Shown: positions 1 to 8,102 of the stretch, piece after piece
Numbering within the stretch: the stretch's first letter is position 1
Layout of the letters: each line of letters opens with the position of its first letter
From: Arthrobacter sp. ov407
Lineage (GTDB): Bacteria; Actinomycetota; Actinomycetes; Actinomycetales; Micrococcaceae
Reading direction: 5' to 3'
Assembly: GCF_900102895.1 (NCBI RefSeq)
Contig: NZ_FNGD01000007.1
Span: 209,372 to 273,371 of the forward strand
DNA: 64,000 nucleotides
Notes under the pieces: generated by a model
The model's database searches: none
What the model saw: the letters and a program-made list of their open reading frames with translations, nothing else
Told to the model about the DNA's origin: nothing
Program-made: the position numbers and the translations under genes

Positions 1-906
1 ATAGCCGGGGAGGGATTCGGTGGCCGGCTTGGCAAGGTTGGTGACGGTGTCGCCCACCTTGGAAAGGCGGACGTCCTTCACACCCGTGATGAGGTAGCCG
101 ACTTCGCCGACGCCGAGACCCTTGGAGGGGGTGGGTTCCGGGGAACTCACACCGATCTCGAGGAGTTCGTGCGTGGCGCGGGTCGACATCATCTGGATGC
201 GTTCGCGGGGGTGCAGCATGCCGTCGACCACGCGGACGTAAGTGACCACACCGCGGTACGTGTCGTAGACCGAGTCGAAGATCATGGCCCGGGCGGGCGC
301 GTTCGGGTCACCCACGGGGGCAGGCAGGTCGCGGACGATCTTGTCCAGCAGGACCTCGACGCCCATGCCCGTCTTGCCGGAGACGCGGAGCACGTCGTCG
401 GGGTCGCCGCCGATCAGGTTGGCGAGTTCCGCCGCGTACTTCTCGGGCTGGGCTGCCGGGAGGTCGATCTTGTTCAGGACCGGGATGATCGTGAGGTTGT
501 TTTCCATCGCCAGGTAGAGGTTGGCGAGGGTCTGGGCCTCGATGCCCTGGGCCGCGTCCACCAGCAGGATCGCGCCTTCGCAGGCCGCGAGCGAGCGGGA
601 GACCTCGTACGTGAAGTCGACGTGCCCGGGGGTGTCGATCATGTTCAGCGCGTAGCTGGTGCCGTCGAGTTCCCAGGGCATGCGGACGGCCTGGGATTTG
701 ATGGTGATGCCGCGTTCGCGCTCAATGTCCATGCGGTCCAGGTACTGGGCCTTCATGTCACGGGACTGGACGACACCGGTGAATTGAAGCATCCGGTCGG
801 CCAGTGTGGATTTGCCGTGGTCAATGTGCGCAATGATGCAGAAGTTCCGGATGATGGCCGGATCTGTTGCGGCGGGCACCGGGGCGGTGCGGGCCATGGG
901 AGACAC
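1..906 (-). CDS. lepA: Elongation factor 4 (LepA), 5' part only
   Basis: Ribosome-associated translational GTPase (EF-4/LepA), thought to act on stalled or mistranslocated ribosomes. About 302 N-terminal residues lie in the window and the gene runs off the left edge without a stop. The GTPase motifs are clear: AHIDHGKST near residues 26-34, a RGIT switch I, DTPGH and NKID. I chose the GTG at 904-906 because AAGGA lies six bases upstream and the product then begins [11 protein letters not shown]; an ATG three codons later (897) is the alternative. It is divergent from the PemK-like gene, with about 240 bases between them. The family call is certain; only the start is open. Confidence 0.97.
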   Translation of the reverse strand, partial: MSPMARTAPVPAATDPAIIRNFCIIAHIDHGKSTLADRMLQFTGVVQSRDMKAQYLDRMDIERERGITIKSQAVRMPWELDGTSYALNMIDTPGHVDFTYEVSRSLAACEGAILLVDAAQGIEAQTLANLYLAMENNLTIIPVLNKIDLPAAQPEKYAAELANLIGGDPDDVLRVSGKTGMGVEVLLDKIVRDLPAPVGDPNAPARAMIFDSVYDTYRGVVTYVRVVDGMLHPRERIQMMSTRATHELLEIGVSSPEPTPSKGLGVGEVGYLITGVKDVRLSKVGDTVTNLAKPATESLPGY

Positions 907-1145
907 GCAGGGTCCTTACTGTTGGCATTAAGGTTGGCTTGTCCACGGATCGGCGCGGATGCTGGTTTCCCATCCTGCGACGTGGCGCATTTGTCGTTCC
1001 TATAGTCTCCCACGTCCGGGCCGGTGGCAGTGCATCCCTGCATTGCGTTCCGGACGCCGCATCGTGCCGTGGAATTTCCGCTCCCCTCCCCTTCCCTCTC
1101 CCCCACTCCCCTCTCCCCTGTGGGGGTTGCCGGTAAGGTTTCCCC
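907..1145. other. Divergent intergenic region with a polypyrimidine tract
   Basis: Region between lepA (minus) and the PemK-like gene (plus). Bases 1081-1119 are almost pure pyrimidine on the plus strand, with a single A at 1105, so the minus strand is polypurine; the tract ends about 26 bases before the start at 1146. A TATAGT/CTATAG element lies at about 1000-1006, but no partner -35 box is convincing. GTAAGG at about 1132-1137 is the ribosome-binding site of the downstream gene. No gene or stable RNA was recognised. Confidence 0.5.
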
Positions 1146-1715
1146 ATGGCTTGGAACTTACGATCAATCGGCAACGCGGTCCGCGACGCACTGCGCTACC
1201 TGGACAAACTCGGCGGCTCCGCACCGGGCACCACCCGCGGGCCGGCGGCAAAACCGGCGGGGAAGCGGCGCCCGGGCCCGGCACGGGCCGGCGCCCCGAC
1301 CGCCGGACTGACCGGGACGTATCCCGGCGACTTCTTGGGGCGGGCGGCCGTCCGCTACGCCCCCGCTCCCAACGGCCTGCCCGAGCCCGGCGAAGTCGTG
1401 TGGACCTGGGTGCCCTATGAAGAGGACTATTCCCAGGGCAAGGACCGTCCGGTGCTGCTGGTGGGCACCAGTGGCCGGTATCTGCTCGGCCTGATGCTGA
1501 CGAGCAAGGACCACGACGGCGACTCACGCCGGTCGGATGACTACGTGGACATCGGCACCGGGCCCTGGGACCGCCAGTGGCGGCCCAGCGAAGCGAAGCT
1601 GGACCGCGTTTTGCAGATCAACGCCAAGGACATCCGGCGCGAGGGAGCGATCCTGGACGTAGGCCGCTTCAACCTCATCGCAGCGGCCCTGCGGGAGCGC
1701 CGCGGCTGGAGCTGA
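1146..1715 (+). CDS. PemK/MazF-like protein, no visible antitoxin
   Basis: 189 residues. The first ~65 are a basic, Pro/Ala/Gly-rich leader. From about residue 80 the protein matches the PemK/MazF fold: GEVVWTWVPYEEDYSQGKDR followed by PVLLVG resembles the conserved first strands of that toxin family, whose members cut RNA. GTAAGG precedes the ATG by about seven bases. No antitoxin-sized gene lies next to it; its neighbours are lepA (divergent) and rpsT (downstream). Proteins of this type are often solitary in Arthrobacter-like genomes, so toxicity and RNase activity are unproven. The family call rests on motif recognition only. Confidence 0.75.
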   Translation: MAWNLRSIGNAVRDALRYLDKLGGSAPGTTRGPAAKPAGKRRPGPARAGAPTAGLTGTYPGDFLGRAAVRYAPAPNGLPEPGEVVWTWVPYEEDYSQGKDRPVLLVGTSGRYLLGLMLTSKDHDGDSRRSDDYVDIGTGPWDRQWRPSEAKLDRVLQINAKDIRREGAILDVGRFNLIAAALRERRGWS

Positions 1716-1918
1716 CCCGCCAGGGCCCGGGTGCGGCGGCGGATCACCACCCGTACTCGTGCCTGCTCGTTCATCTCTGCTATTATTTACAGCTGTGTGT
1801 CCGTGCAGGTCGACGGCCACAGATGGTTGGTCGCCATAGGTATCCCCACGCCGCTCAGTCAATGGCCAATCTGAAAGCCCTCTAGACCATTTTCCGCATT
1901 GAAAAAGAGAGTTCACAC
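1716..1918 (+). promoter_or_regulatory. rpsT upstream region, probable promoter and leader
   Basis: About 200 bases upstream of rpsT without a gene. TATTAT at 1781-1786 is a plausible -10 box in an otherwise GC-rich stretch, but the -35 region is a poor match. That would give a leader of roughly 125 bases. In other bacteria S20 synthesis is autoregulated through such a leader; no specific structure is resolved here. Confidence 0.35.
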
Positions 1919-2179
1919 GTGGCTAATATCAAGTCCCAGAAGAAGCGCATCCTGACCAACGAAAAGGCTCGCCTGCGCAACAACGCAGTCAAGTCCGAGC
2001 TGAAGACGGCCATCCGCGCCGTCAACACCGCCGTTGAGTCCACCGACAAGGATGCTGCCGCTGCCGCACTGGTTGCCGCCGGCCGCAAGCTGGACAAGGC
2101 TGTCAGCAAGGGTGTTCTTCACAAGAACAACGCTGCAAACCGCAAGTCCGCGATCTCCAAGAAGGTCAACGCACTCTAA
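1919..2179 (+). CDS. rpsT: 30S ribosomal protein S20
   Basis: 86-residue small-subunit protein that binds 16S rRNA. The sequence opens [18 protein letters not shown] and is Lys/Arg/Ala-rich and helical, at the usual family length. The start is GTG, preceded by a purine-rich AAAGAGAG about seven bases upstream. It is transcribed convergently with holA and is followed by a strong hairpin at 2207-2237. Codon use favours AAG and CTG, as in highly expressed genes. The identification is secure. Confidence 0.97.
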   Translation: MANIKSQKKRILTNEKARLRNNAVKSELKTAIRAVNTAVESTDKDAAAAALVAAGRKLDKAVSKGVLHKNNAANRKSAISKKVNAL

Positions 2180-2206
2180 GGTTTCCAGTTCACTTGAACT
2201 GATGAT

Positions 2207-2237
2207 TGTGGCCGGCACCCCATGGGTGCCGGCCACA
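2207..2237 (+). terminator. Hairpin downstream of rpsT
   Basis: Perfect 14-base-pair stem: TGTGGCCGGCACCC (2207-2220) pairs with GGGTGCCGGCCACA (2224-2237) around a CAT loop, starting 27 bases after the rpsT stop. The T-run afterwards is weak (TCCATTT), as is common for actinobacterial terminators. The right arm is duplicated in the next 28 bases, so an alternative hairpin is possible. Confidence 0.75.
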
Positions 2238-2279
2238 TCCATTTAAGCCGTGGGTGCCGGCCACATTCCGCTAAGCCGC
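2224..2279. repeat. 28-bp tandem direct repeat
   Basis: Two head-to-tail 28-base copies (2224-2251 and 2252-2279), both opening GGGTGCCGGCCACAT and differing at a few positions later. The unit contains the right arm of the rpsT terminator, so that arm is present twice. Confidence 0.8.
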
Positions 2280-2300
2280 AGGAACCGTCCCCATTCCCCA

Positions 2301-2356
2301 CCGCCGCCAACTGGCCGCCGCCAACTGGCCGCCGCCAGCTGGCCGCCGCCAGCTGG
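2301..2356. repeat. 14-bp tandem repeat, four copies
   Basis: Four consecutive 14-base copies of CCGCCGCCAACTGG; the last two read CCAGCTGG at the end and so contain an 8-base palindrome. The array lies between the convergent rpsT and holA, in non-coding DNA. Confidence 0.85.
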
Positions 2357-2428
2357 CCGCGGCCGGGCCTGACCCGACACGCCGGGCGGGTGGGTGCGTC
2401 CGAACCGCTGTTGTTTCGAACCCCTGCG

Positions 2429-3445
2429 TCAGGACCTGCGGACCGAGGTGGCAATCACCGTTACCGCATGTTCAACGGCATAGACGGGATCGCGCGAAAG
2501 CCCCTTGACCTGGGCGTCCGCTTCGGCGGTTACCTGGATGGAGCGGACCAGCCCCTCTGGCGTCCAGCGCCGAACTTCCCGCTGGGCCTGTTCGACGAGC
2601 CAGGGCTGCATTCCCAGTTGCTTGGCGATCTGCGAGGACGACCCCTGCGCGCCGGCCACCTTGGCCAGGGAACGCAGCTTGGACGCCAGGGCCGCCACGA
2701 TCGGTACCGGGTCCGCACCGGTGGCCAGGGCGTGGCGGAGCGTGGAGAGGGCCAGCGGGCCGTTGCCGGCCATCGCGGCGTCGGCGACCTTGAAGCCCGT
2801 TGCCTCGACCCGGCCGCCGTAGTACTTGTCCACCATCGCAGCGTCCACGCCGGTGGTGGCGTCAGCGATCAGCTGGCTGCAGGCGGCGGCGAGTTCCGCG
2901 AGCTGCGCGCCGACCGCATTGACGAGGGCGTGCACGGCGTCGGGTTCGATACGACGGGAGGCGGTCTTGAACTCGGACGTGACGAAGGCGATCTTCTCGG
3001 CGTCTTTCTTGAGCGGCTGGCAGTCGACAACGGGCCAGCCCGCGGCCTTGATGGCGTCCAGCAACTTCTTGCCGCGGACTCCCCCGCCGTGGCGGAGCAC
3101 CAGAACGGCGTCCGGTTCCGGCTGCGCCACATATTTCAGGGCATCGGCGAGGAAGGCATCGTTCATCGCCTCGAGCCCGTCGACCTCGATGAGCTTCTGT
3201 TCGCCGAACAGTGAAGGGCTGACGTTCATGGCCAGCGACCCGGCCGCGTAGCTGCCGGCATTGAGCCGGGTAATTTCGACGTCGGGCGCCGCCTCGCGGA
3301 CCTGCCCGCGGATACGGTCCATTGCACGCGAACCCAAATAGTCTTCCGGGCCGCCCACCAGGACTACGGCAGCCGGTGTCACGTCGCGCCAGGTGGCGGT
3401 GTTCGACGCCGAGGTCCTGGGCCGTTGGGTCTGGGCAGCAGCCAC
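2429..3445 (-). CDS. holA: DNA polymerase III subunit delta
   Basis: 338 residues. The delta subunit opens the beta sliding clamp as part of the clamp loader. The N-terminal AAA+-like fold is visible (AAVVLVGGPEDYLGSRAMDR near residues 25-44, then the SLFGEQKLIEVDGLE segment), followed by the helical lid and collar. It is the last gene of comEA-comEC-holA, a common bacterial order. The start overlaps the 3' end of comEC by 67 bases, which is more than usual but leaves both frames intact. Delta subunits diverge quickly; the order and the N-terminal pattern support the call. Confidence 0.92.
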   Translation of the reverse strand: MAAAQTQRPRTSASNTATWRDVTPAAVVLVGGPEDYLGSRAMDRIRGQVREAAPDVEITRLNAGSYAAGSLAMNVSPSLFGEQKLIEVDGLEAMNDAFLADALKYVAQPEPDAVLVLRHGGGVRGKKLLDAIKAAGWPVVDCQPLKKDAEKIAFVTSEFKTASRRIEPDAVHALVNAVGAQLAELAAACSQLIADATTGVDAAMVDKYYGGRVEATGFKVADAAMAGNGPLALSTLRHALATGADPVPIVAALASKLRSLAKVAGAQGSSSQIAKQLGMQPWLVEQAQREVRRWTPEGLVRSIQVTAEADAQVKGLSRDPVYAVEHAVTVIATSVRRS

Positions 3446-5643
3446 TCGTGATTCCTCCCGGAAGTTGGTTTGCGAACTCTAAGCGTCCCACGCCCGGACC
3501 GGTGCTCCAAGCCGCGCCGGCCGGCCTGCCGGGAGGCTGGCCGTGCCGCCGCAACCGAGCGACTTTCGAGGACGGCGACGACCCGCGCGTGTGCCGCCAG
3601 GGCGGCCCGAACAACCGGGACCGGGTGCAGGGCCAGCCACGCCGCTGCCAGCACGGTCGCGGAAAAGATGCCCATGGTGGCTGCGCCGAAGGCCCCTTCC
3701 GGCCAGGGCAGCGCGGCGCCCGGGAGTGCCGCGAAGCACCGGGCGATTCCGGCTACTGCGCCTGCGAAGAAAGCAGCAGCGATCATAAGGAGCTCCGCTG
3801 CGGCAGGGACTGCGGGCAGGAGCGCCGCAGCGGCCGTGCCGAGGAGTGTCACTGGCGCCACGAGCCCCGCAGCAGCCACGTTCGCTGGCAGGGCGTAAGC
3901 GCCGAACTGCGGCTGCAACAGCACGATCGCCGGAGCGCAGAACAGCTGGGCGGACAGGGGTACGGCAACGCCGGCTGCCGCCCAGCGCGGCACCGCGGGT
4001 GGCAGCCAGTCCATGATGCGGCGTCCGGTGACCACGATTCCCAGCGTGGCCAGCACAGAGAGCAGGAATCCGAAGCTGGTGGCAAGGATCGGCTGCGCCA
4101 ACAGCAGACCAATGATGGCAACGCACAGCAGGCTGAGTCCGCGCCCTGCGCGACCAAAGGCCATGGACGCGAGCCCGACGCTGCCCATAAGCGCGGCCCG
4201 CAGCACACTGGGATCCGGTCCCACCATGAGGACGAACAGGCCGAGCCCCGCGAGACTGGCCACGGCGGCTGCCATGCGCGGAAGGCGCAGCGTGCGGGCA
4301 GCGAGCAGCAGCGTGCCCAGGATCAGGCTGCAGTTCGCACCGCTGACGGCAGTCAGGTGCGTCATCCCCACCGTCTTCATGGCGGCTTCCAATTCCGCGT
4401 CCAGGGCGCTGGTGTCGCCGGTGACCATCCCGGGCAGCAGCCCGCCGGCGTCGCCGCCGAAACGTCCCGCCGCGGTGGTGAAGGCGCGGCGCAGCTCACC
4501 GGGACCCTGTTGCCAGGGCCCGGGTCCCCGCAACACCGTTGGAGCGGACGTCGCCGTTAGGATTCCCGCGTCCGGCTCCCCCGGCGCGGCCGGCCGGAGC
4601 TTGCCCGTAGCGCGCAGGCGCTGGCCCGGAACTGGGTGTTCCCACGCCGCTCCACCCATGACGACGAGCCGGGCGTCTCCGGCGACCCTGTGGCCGCCGA
4701 AGGTCATCGCCTTCAGCATCACCGGGACTGCCCAACGGTCGGCCAGTCCGCCGGCCCCGGGAATCCTGAGCCGCCGCGGGGCACCCGCAATTTCCAGTTC
4801 CGCGACGACAGCCGCGCGCGCGGCCACGGCCTCAGCGATGGCGCCATCATGCCGCCAGGACGCCTCGACGGCGGCATGCGCGGCCGCCGCGAGGGACAGC
4901 AACAGCGCCACAGCCACCGTGGCGCGAAGGCTGCGTCCTGCCGCCAGCCGGGGACGGGGGCCATGCCTGGCGGCTTCCCGCACAACCCCGGCGCTCCGAA
5001 TCCTGGCGCTCCGAACCCTTGCGCTTTTCATTGTGCCGCGACCGAACCCAGCGCGGCCGGTGTTGCCGCGGCCGGCCAAGAACAGCAAGATTCCCGCGGC
5101 CGCCGCCAGTGCCGCGCAGAGACCCGCCAGCCCTGCAGGGGACAACCAGTTTCCAGACGCCGCGGTCCCCCAGACAAGGAGGGCGGGCAGCACCAGCCGA
5201 AGGTCCGTCCGCCGTGTCCGTTCCGTGAGTCGTCGACGCAAGGCGGTGTCACGCGCGGCCCGGGACAGCAGGCTTTCGGTGACGTACCCGGTCAGGTGCC
5301 CGCGAGGGAGCCGCCCCAGGCGCCCTGGGGAGCCCGGGAGGCGCTTCGCACCCTGGCTCGCAGGCGAGCTGCCACCGGGCTGCAGACCGTGGGCTTCTGG
5401 CGCGGGCGTTCCCGATCCGCGGACACGGCCGTCGCCCGCCGGGGCATCCCGTTCCGCGTGCGCCGGGGAATGGACGGCCGCGTCGACGTAGCGCTGCCAG
5501 CGGCTCAGCGGGGCTGCCGCAGAACCCCGCAGGCCGGTCCGACCCGCGCCACGGCGTGCCACGTCGTGCGGTGCCACGGCGTGGCGTGCCACATCATGCG
5601 GTGCCATGTCCTGCCGCCCTACGTCAGCGTCCCGCCCTGCCAT
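3379..5643 (-). CDS. comEC: ComEC/Rec2-family DNA-uptake channel protein
   Basis: 754-residue polytopic membrane protein expected to form the channel that carries transforming DNA across the membrane. After a 150-residue hydrophilic N-terminus come a hydrophobic pair (about 150-190), a soluble DUF4131-like part, and the competence domain with HLTAVSGANCSLI followed by many helices. The metallo-beta-lactamase domain that some ComEC proteins carry at the C-terminus is absent. The ATG lies one base after the comEA stop, suggesting coupling. The first ~30 residues (MAPHDVARHAVAPHDVARR) come from a DNA repeat at about 5546-5620, so the true start may be further in. The C-terminal tail runs into holA. 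Confidence 0.9.
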   Translation of the reverse strand: MAGRDADVGRQDMAPHDVARHAVAPHDVARRGAGRTGLRGSAAAPLSRWQRYVDAAVHSPAHAERDAPAGDGRVRGSGTPAPEAHGLQPGGSSPASQGAKRLPGSPGRLGRLPRGHLTGYVTESLLSRAARDTALRRRLTERTRRTDLRLVLPALLVWGTAASGNWLSPAGLAGLCAALAAAAGILLFLAGRGNTGRAGFGRGTMKSARVRSARIRSAGVVREAARHGPRPRLAAGRSLRATVAVALLLSLAAAAHAAVEASWRHDGAIAEAVAARAAVVAELEIAGAPRRLRIPGAGGLADRWAVPVMLKAMTFGGHRVAGDARLVVMGGAAWEHPVPGQRLRATGKLRPAAPGEPDAGILTATSAPTVLRGPGPWQQGPGELRRAFTTAAGRFGGDAGGLLPGMVTGDTSALDAELEAAMKTVGMTHLTAVSGANCSLILGTLLLAARTLRLPRMAAAVASLAGLGLFVLMVGPDPSVLRAALMGSVGLASMAFGRAGRGLSLLCVAIIGLLLAQPILATSFGFLLSVLATLGIVVTGRRIMDWLPPAVPRWAAAGVAVPLSAQLFCAPAIVLLQPQFGAYALPANVAAAGLVAPVTLLGTAAAALLPAVPAAAELLMIAAAFFAGAVAGIARCFAALPGAALPWPEGAFGAATMGIFSATVLAAAWLALHPVPVVRAALAAHARVVAVLESRSVAAARPASRQAGRRGLEHRSGRGTLRVRKPTSGRNHEWLLPRPNGPGPRRRTPPPGAT

Positions 5644-5644
5644 C

Positions 5645-6679
5645 TCAGATGCCCACTAACGGGAGCAGGGCCTCGAGCAACTTCGGACCGATTCCGTCAA
5701 CTGCGTCGAGCTCCTGCACGGTCTTGAAGCGCCCGTGCTGTTGACGCCAGTCCACGATGCGCTGCGCCAAGACCGGGCCGACGCGCGGGAGAGTCCCCAG
5801 TTCCTCAAGGCTGGCGGTGTTGAGGTTGATCTTTCCGCCACCGCTGCCTGGCCTCGTGCCGCCTGTGGCGGAACCGGGCGCAGGTGAGCCGCCCGGGGAT
5901 GCATCCGTCTGATCGGGTTCGCCGCGGATGGGCACCAGGACCTTCTGGCCGTCCTCCAGCACGGCTGCCAGGTTGAGCCGGTCCGGATCCGCCGTGTCCT
6001 TGGCCCCGCCCGCAGCCAGGATTGCTTCGTACAGCCGGCTTCCCGCCGGCAGCTGAACCACCCCCGGCCTGAGCACGGCGCCGGCAACATGAACCTCGAT
6101 GCTTTCCGGCCCCGGGCTGGGATCTTCTCCCGGCGGCGCGATGCTTTGGCCGGCTGCCGGATCGGGTGCTTCCTCCGCGGCCGGGGCGGACTCACTGAGC
6201 GCGACCACCTGCGCGCCGCCGGTGCCGGCCTGCCACCAGAAGCAGCCGCCCAACACCGCGGCGAGGACGCCCAGCAGAGCCGCCGCCCGCAGACCCGTCC
6301 TGGCCCGCAACCATGCGGAGAGCGGCGCCCTTGCTACGTCCCCGCCTCCGGAGAGCTGCACGGCATCCGTTCCGGCGCCGCCGCCGGCACGGCGCCTGCC
6401 GGCGGCGCAGAGAGAAGCGCAGACGGGAGCGGCGGCCAGGGACGCGACGGGGAGGCCAGATGCCGGCACTTCCAACAGCCCCGAGGACAGATCCGCCGCC
6501 CGGTGCGCGTCCACCGACATCCCCGTACTCCCGGCCTGCGACGAATCTCCGGCGCCGCCTGCGGACGGTAAATCAACGGCGTCTCCGGCGTCTCCGGCAT
6601 CTCGCAGCGTCGCCGCCAGGCGTTCCCGGGCAACCCCAACGCCCAAGGCGGATGTGGCTCCCGGGATCCGACGTGACAT
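5645..6679 (-). CDS. comEA: ComEA-family DNA-binding protein
   Basis: 344 residues. ComEA is the membrane-anchored double-stranded DNA receptor for transformation. A long, variable, Ala/Gly-rich cytoplasmic part (1-130) precedes one membrane helix (about 131-149, RAAALLGVLAAVLGGCFWW). Outside are an SLBB domain (about 193-255, with VHVAGAVLRPGVVQLPAGSR) and a C-terminal helix-hairpin-helix pair (INLNTASLEELGTLPRVG, then DAVDGIGPKLLEAL) that contacts DNA. It is the first gene of comEA-comEC-holA. The pseudopilus genes needed for uptake are not in this window, so competence cannot be judged. Confidence 0.93.
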   Translation of the reverse strand: MSRRIPGATSALGVGVARERLAATLRDAGDAGDAVDLPSAGGAGDSSQAGSTGMSVDAHRAADLSSGLLEVPASGLPVASLAAAPVCASLCAAGRRRAGGGAGTDAVQLSGGGDVARAPLSAWLRARTGLRAAALLGVLAAVLGGCFWWQAGTGGAQVVALSESAPAAEEAPDPAAGQSIAPPGEDPSPGPESIEVHVAGAVLRPGVVQLPAGSRLYEAILAAGGAKDTADPDRLNLAAVLEDGQKVLVPIRGEPDQTDASPGGSPAPGSATGGTRPGSGGGKINLNTASLEELGTLPRVGPVLAQRIVDWRQQHGRFKTVQELDAVDGIGPKLLEALLPLVGI

Positions 6680-6901
6680 GGAACGACTCTAGGAAACCCT
6701 CACCCGCACCGACATCCGGCACCACTCGTATGTGGAAATACCTGAGTAATACGCGTAATTTCGCGGCACCGGGCAAGTATTCCCTACGCTGGTGCCCACC
6801 AGGACCCGGTGGTAACGTCTGCATCCAATCGAGAAGACTGCCGGCTGGGGGCAACTCTGATCGCCTGGATGTCACCATCAAGCGTCGAAAGCTGGTGTGC
6901 A
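6680..6901. other. Divergent promoter region of comEA and the secreted repeat protein
   Basis: About 220 bases with less GC than their surroundings (GGAAATACCTGAGTAATACG at 6734-6753). The frame of the downstream gene stays open back to 6809, but that stretch shows no signal-peptide logic, so I treat it as leader. No clear promoter pair or hairpin was found. Confidence 0.4.
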
Positions 6902-7801
6902 ATGAAGTGGTTGTTTGGGCCGGCGGCGGTCATGGCTCTTGGCGGCGCTATGCTGCCAGCCCCGCCTGCGGTGGCAGACACAACGCAAGCTACCTCAACC
7001 CAGATCGTCAACATTTCCCTTGACGGCGGTTTCTGCCCGCAGCACGGCCTCTACGGCATAGCGCATGTGACGGTTGACGGCACGGCAGGAATGAGGGCCG
7101 ACCAGAATTTCATCTGGACCACGCAGACGGCCGCCACGTCGATTCACTCGGTTCCGCCGGGGGGCGCCGTCGGTAATTTCACGGTTGTCTACCACTGCAA
7201 CGTCCAGGTGCTCTGGTGGCTGGAGCCTGGGGGCTCCCGTAGGGTGACTGCGGCCCTTTGGGTCAACGGCTCGAGCCCGCAGCCCAGCTACACCATCAAG
7301 CCGGGCCGGCAGTCGTCCCAGACGACGCCTCCGCTGACTCCCTCGCAGGCGCCCCAGCCGACGCCATCCCAGGCGCTCCAGCCGACAACTCTGCCGACGA
7401 CTCCTCTGACGACCTCGCCCTCGCCCTCGCAGACACTCCAGCCAACGACCCCGCTGACGCTGACGCCTCCGCCGCAGGCGGTCGAGCCGACTCCCTCGCC
7501 GTCACTTCCACTGACGCTGACGCCGACGCCACCGCAGGCGCTCCAGCCGGCTCCCTCGCCGTCACTTCCACTGACGCTGACGCCGACGCCACCGCAGGCG
7601 CTCCAGCCGCCCCCCTCGCCGTCGACACCGCTGACGCCGACGCCCCAGGCGGTCGAGCCGACTCCCTCGCCGTCACTTCCACTGACGCCGACGCCGACGC
7701 CACCGCAGACACTCGAGCCAACGCTTCCGCCGACGCCGACGTCCTCGCCGACCTCCCAGGAGACATCTGCGCTAACGCAGTCGCCCACGCCTACCCCGTG
7801 A
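6902..7801 (+). CDS. Secreted protein with Pro/Thr-rich repeat tail
   Basis: 299 residues, not recognised as a named family. The chosen ATG gives a standard signal peptide (MKWLFGPAAVMALGGAMLPA, then PPAVAD, cleavage near residue 24); the frame stays open 31 codons upstream. Residues 27-145 form a small domain with two cysteines (GGFCPQHGLYG and VVYHCNVQVLWW), probably beta-rich and perhaps disulphide-linked. Residues 146-299 are almost only Pro, Thr, Ser, Gln and Leu, with a 20-residue repeat (PSPSLPLTLTPTPPQALQPA) in four versions. There is no LPXTG or membrane anchor. Such tails often span the cell wall or are O-mannosylated in actinobacteria. It sits alone between comEA and a small minus-strand gene. 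Confidence 0.7.
   Translation: MKWLFGPAAVMALGGAMLPAPPAVADTTQATSTQIVNISLDGGFCPQHGLYGIAHVTVDGTAGMRADQNFIWTTQTAATSIHSVPPGGAVGNFTVVYHCNVQVLWWLEPGGSRRVTAALWVNGSSPQPSYTIKPGRQSSQTTPPLTPSQAPQPTPSQALQPTTLPTTPLTTSPSPSQTLQPTTPLTLTPPPQAVEPTPSPSLPLTLTPTPPQALQPAPSPSLPLTLTPTPPQALQPPPSPSTPLTPTPQAVEPTPSPSLPLTPTPTPPQTLEPTLPPTPTSSPTSQETSALTQSPTPTP
7491..7740. repeat. 60-bp tandem repeat inside the secreted protein gene
   Basis: A 60-base unit starting CTCCCTCGCCGTCACTTCCA is repeated in tandem. The copies at about 7491-7550 and 7551-7610 are nearly identical, and two degenerate copies follow to about 7740. It encodes the 20-residue Pro/Thr repeat; the near identity points to recent expansion. Confidence 0.85.
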
Positions 7802-7822
7802 GACGCAGCGTCAGCCCGGGAT

Positions 7823-8008
7823 TCACTGCTGGTAGGTGATGTAGGCCTCGTACTGCACCCGCCATTTGTCAGCGGCCTTGGGATCGGGCACGGTGGTGGT
7901 GAGGAATTGGACACTTGTCACTTGGCCCTTGAGGTATTTCAGCCACTTGGTCACCTCTTCGGCAACGTCGCGGTCGAACTGGGCTACGTGGTGCACCTGC
8001 ATTGCCAT
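7823..8008 (-). CDS. Small hypothetical protein
   Basis: 61 residues, not recognised. The start is well supported: GGAGG lies five bases before the ATG. The protein is soluble and looks folded rather than random (FDRDVAEEVTKWLKYLKGQV, then a Thr-rich strand and WRVQYEAYITYQQ), with no signal peptide or membrane segment. It lies just upstream of degV on the same strand, 94 bases apart, and tail to tail with the secreted repeat protein. The coding call rests on the ribosome-binding site and on typical amino-acid composition. Confidence 0.65.
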   Translation of the reverse strand: MAMQVHHVAQFDRDVAEEVTKWLKYLKGQVTSVQFLTTTVPDPKAADKWRVQYEAYITYQQ

Positions 8009-8102
8009 GGCGGCCTCCGGGTTCGCTGGGGTTCGGTGCAGTGACTGTACCGCCAGCGCCCCCTCGCGACCAGCGTTTCGCCCAACGGGGAGGCCTCCGG
8101 TG

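Noticed and set aside
3379..3445. Frameshift suspected at the comEC/holA overlap
   Set aside because: Both frames are intact and ordered as expected; the 67-base overlap is explained by an extended ComEC tail.
3322..4560. Long open frame (412 codons) on the plus strand opposite comEC and holA
   Set aside because: It has extreme Arg/Pro/Gly composition and is an antisense shadow of GC-rich coding DNA.
7258..7839. Asp/Ala-rich repeat frame overlapping the Pro/Thr-rich gene
   Set aside because: The other frame has a signal peptide and a folded N-terminal domain; this one is a by-product of the 60-base repeat.
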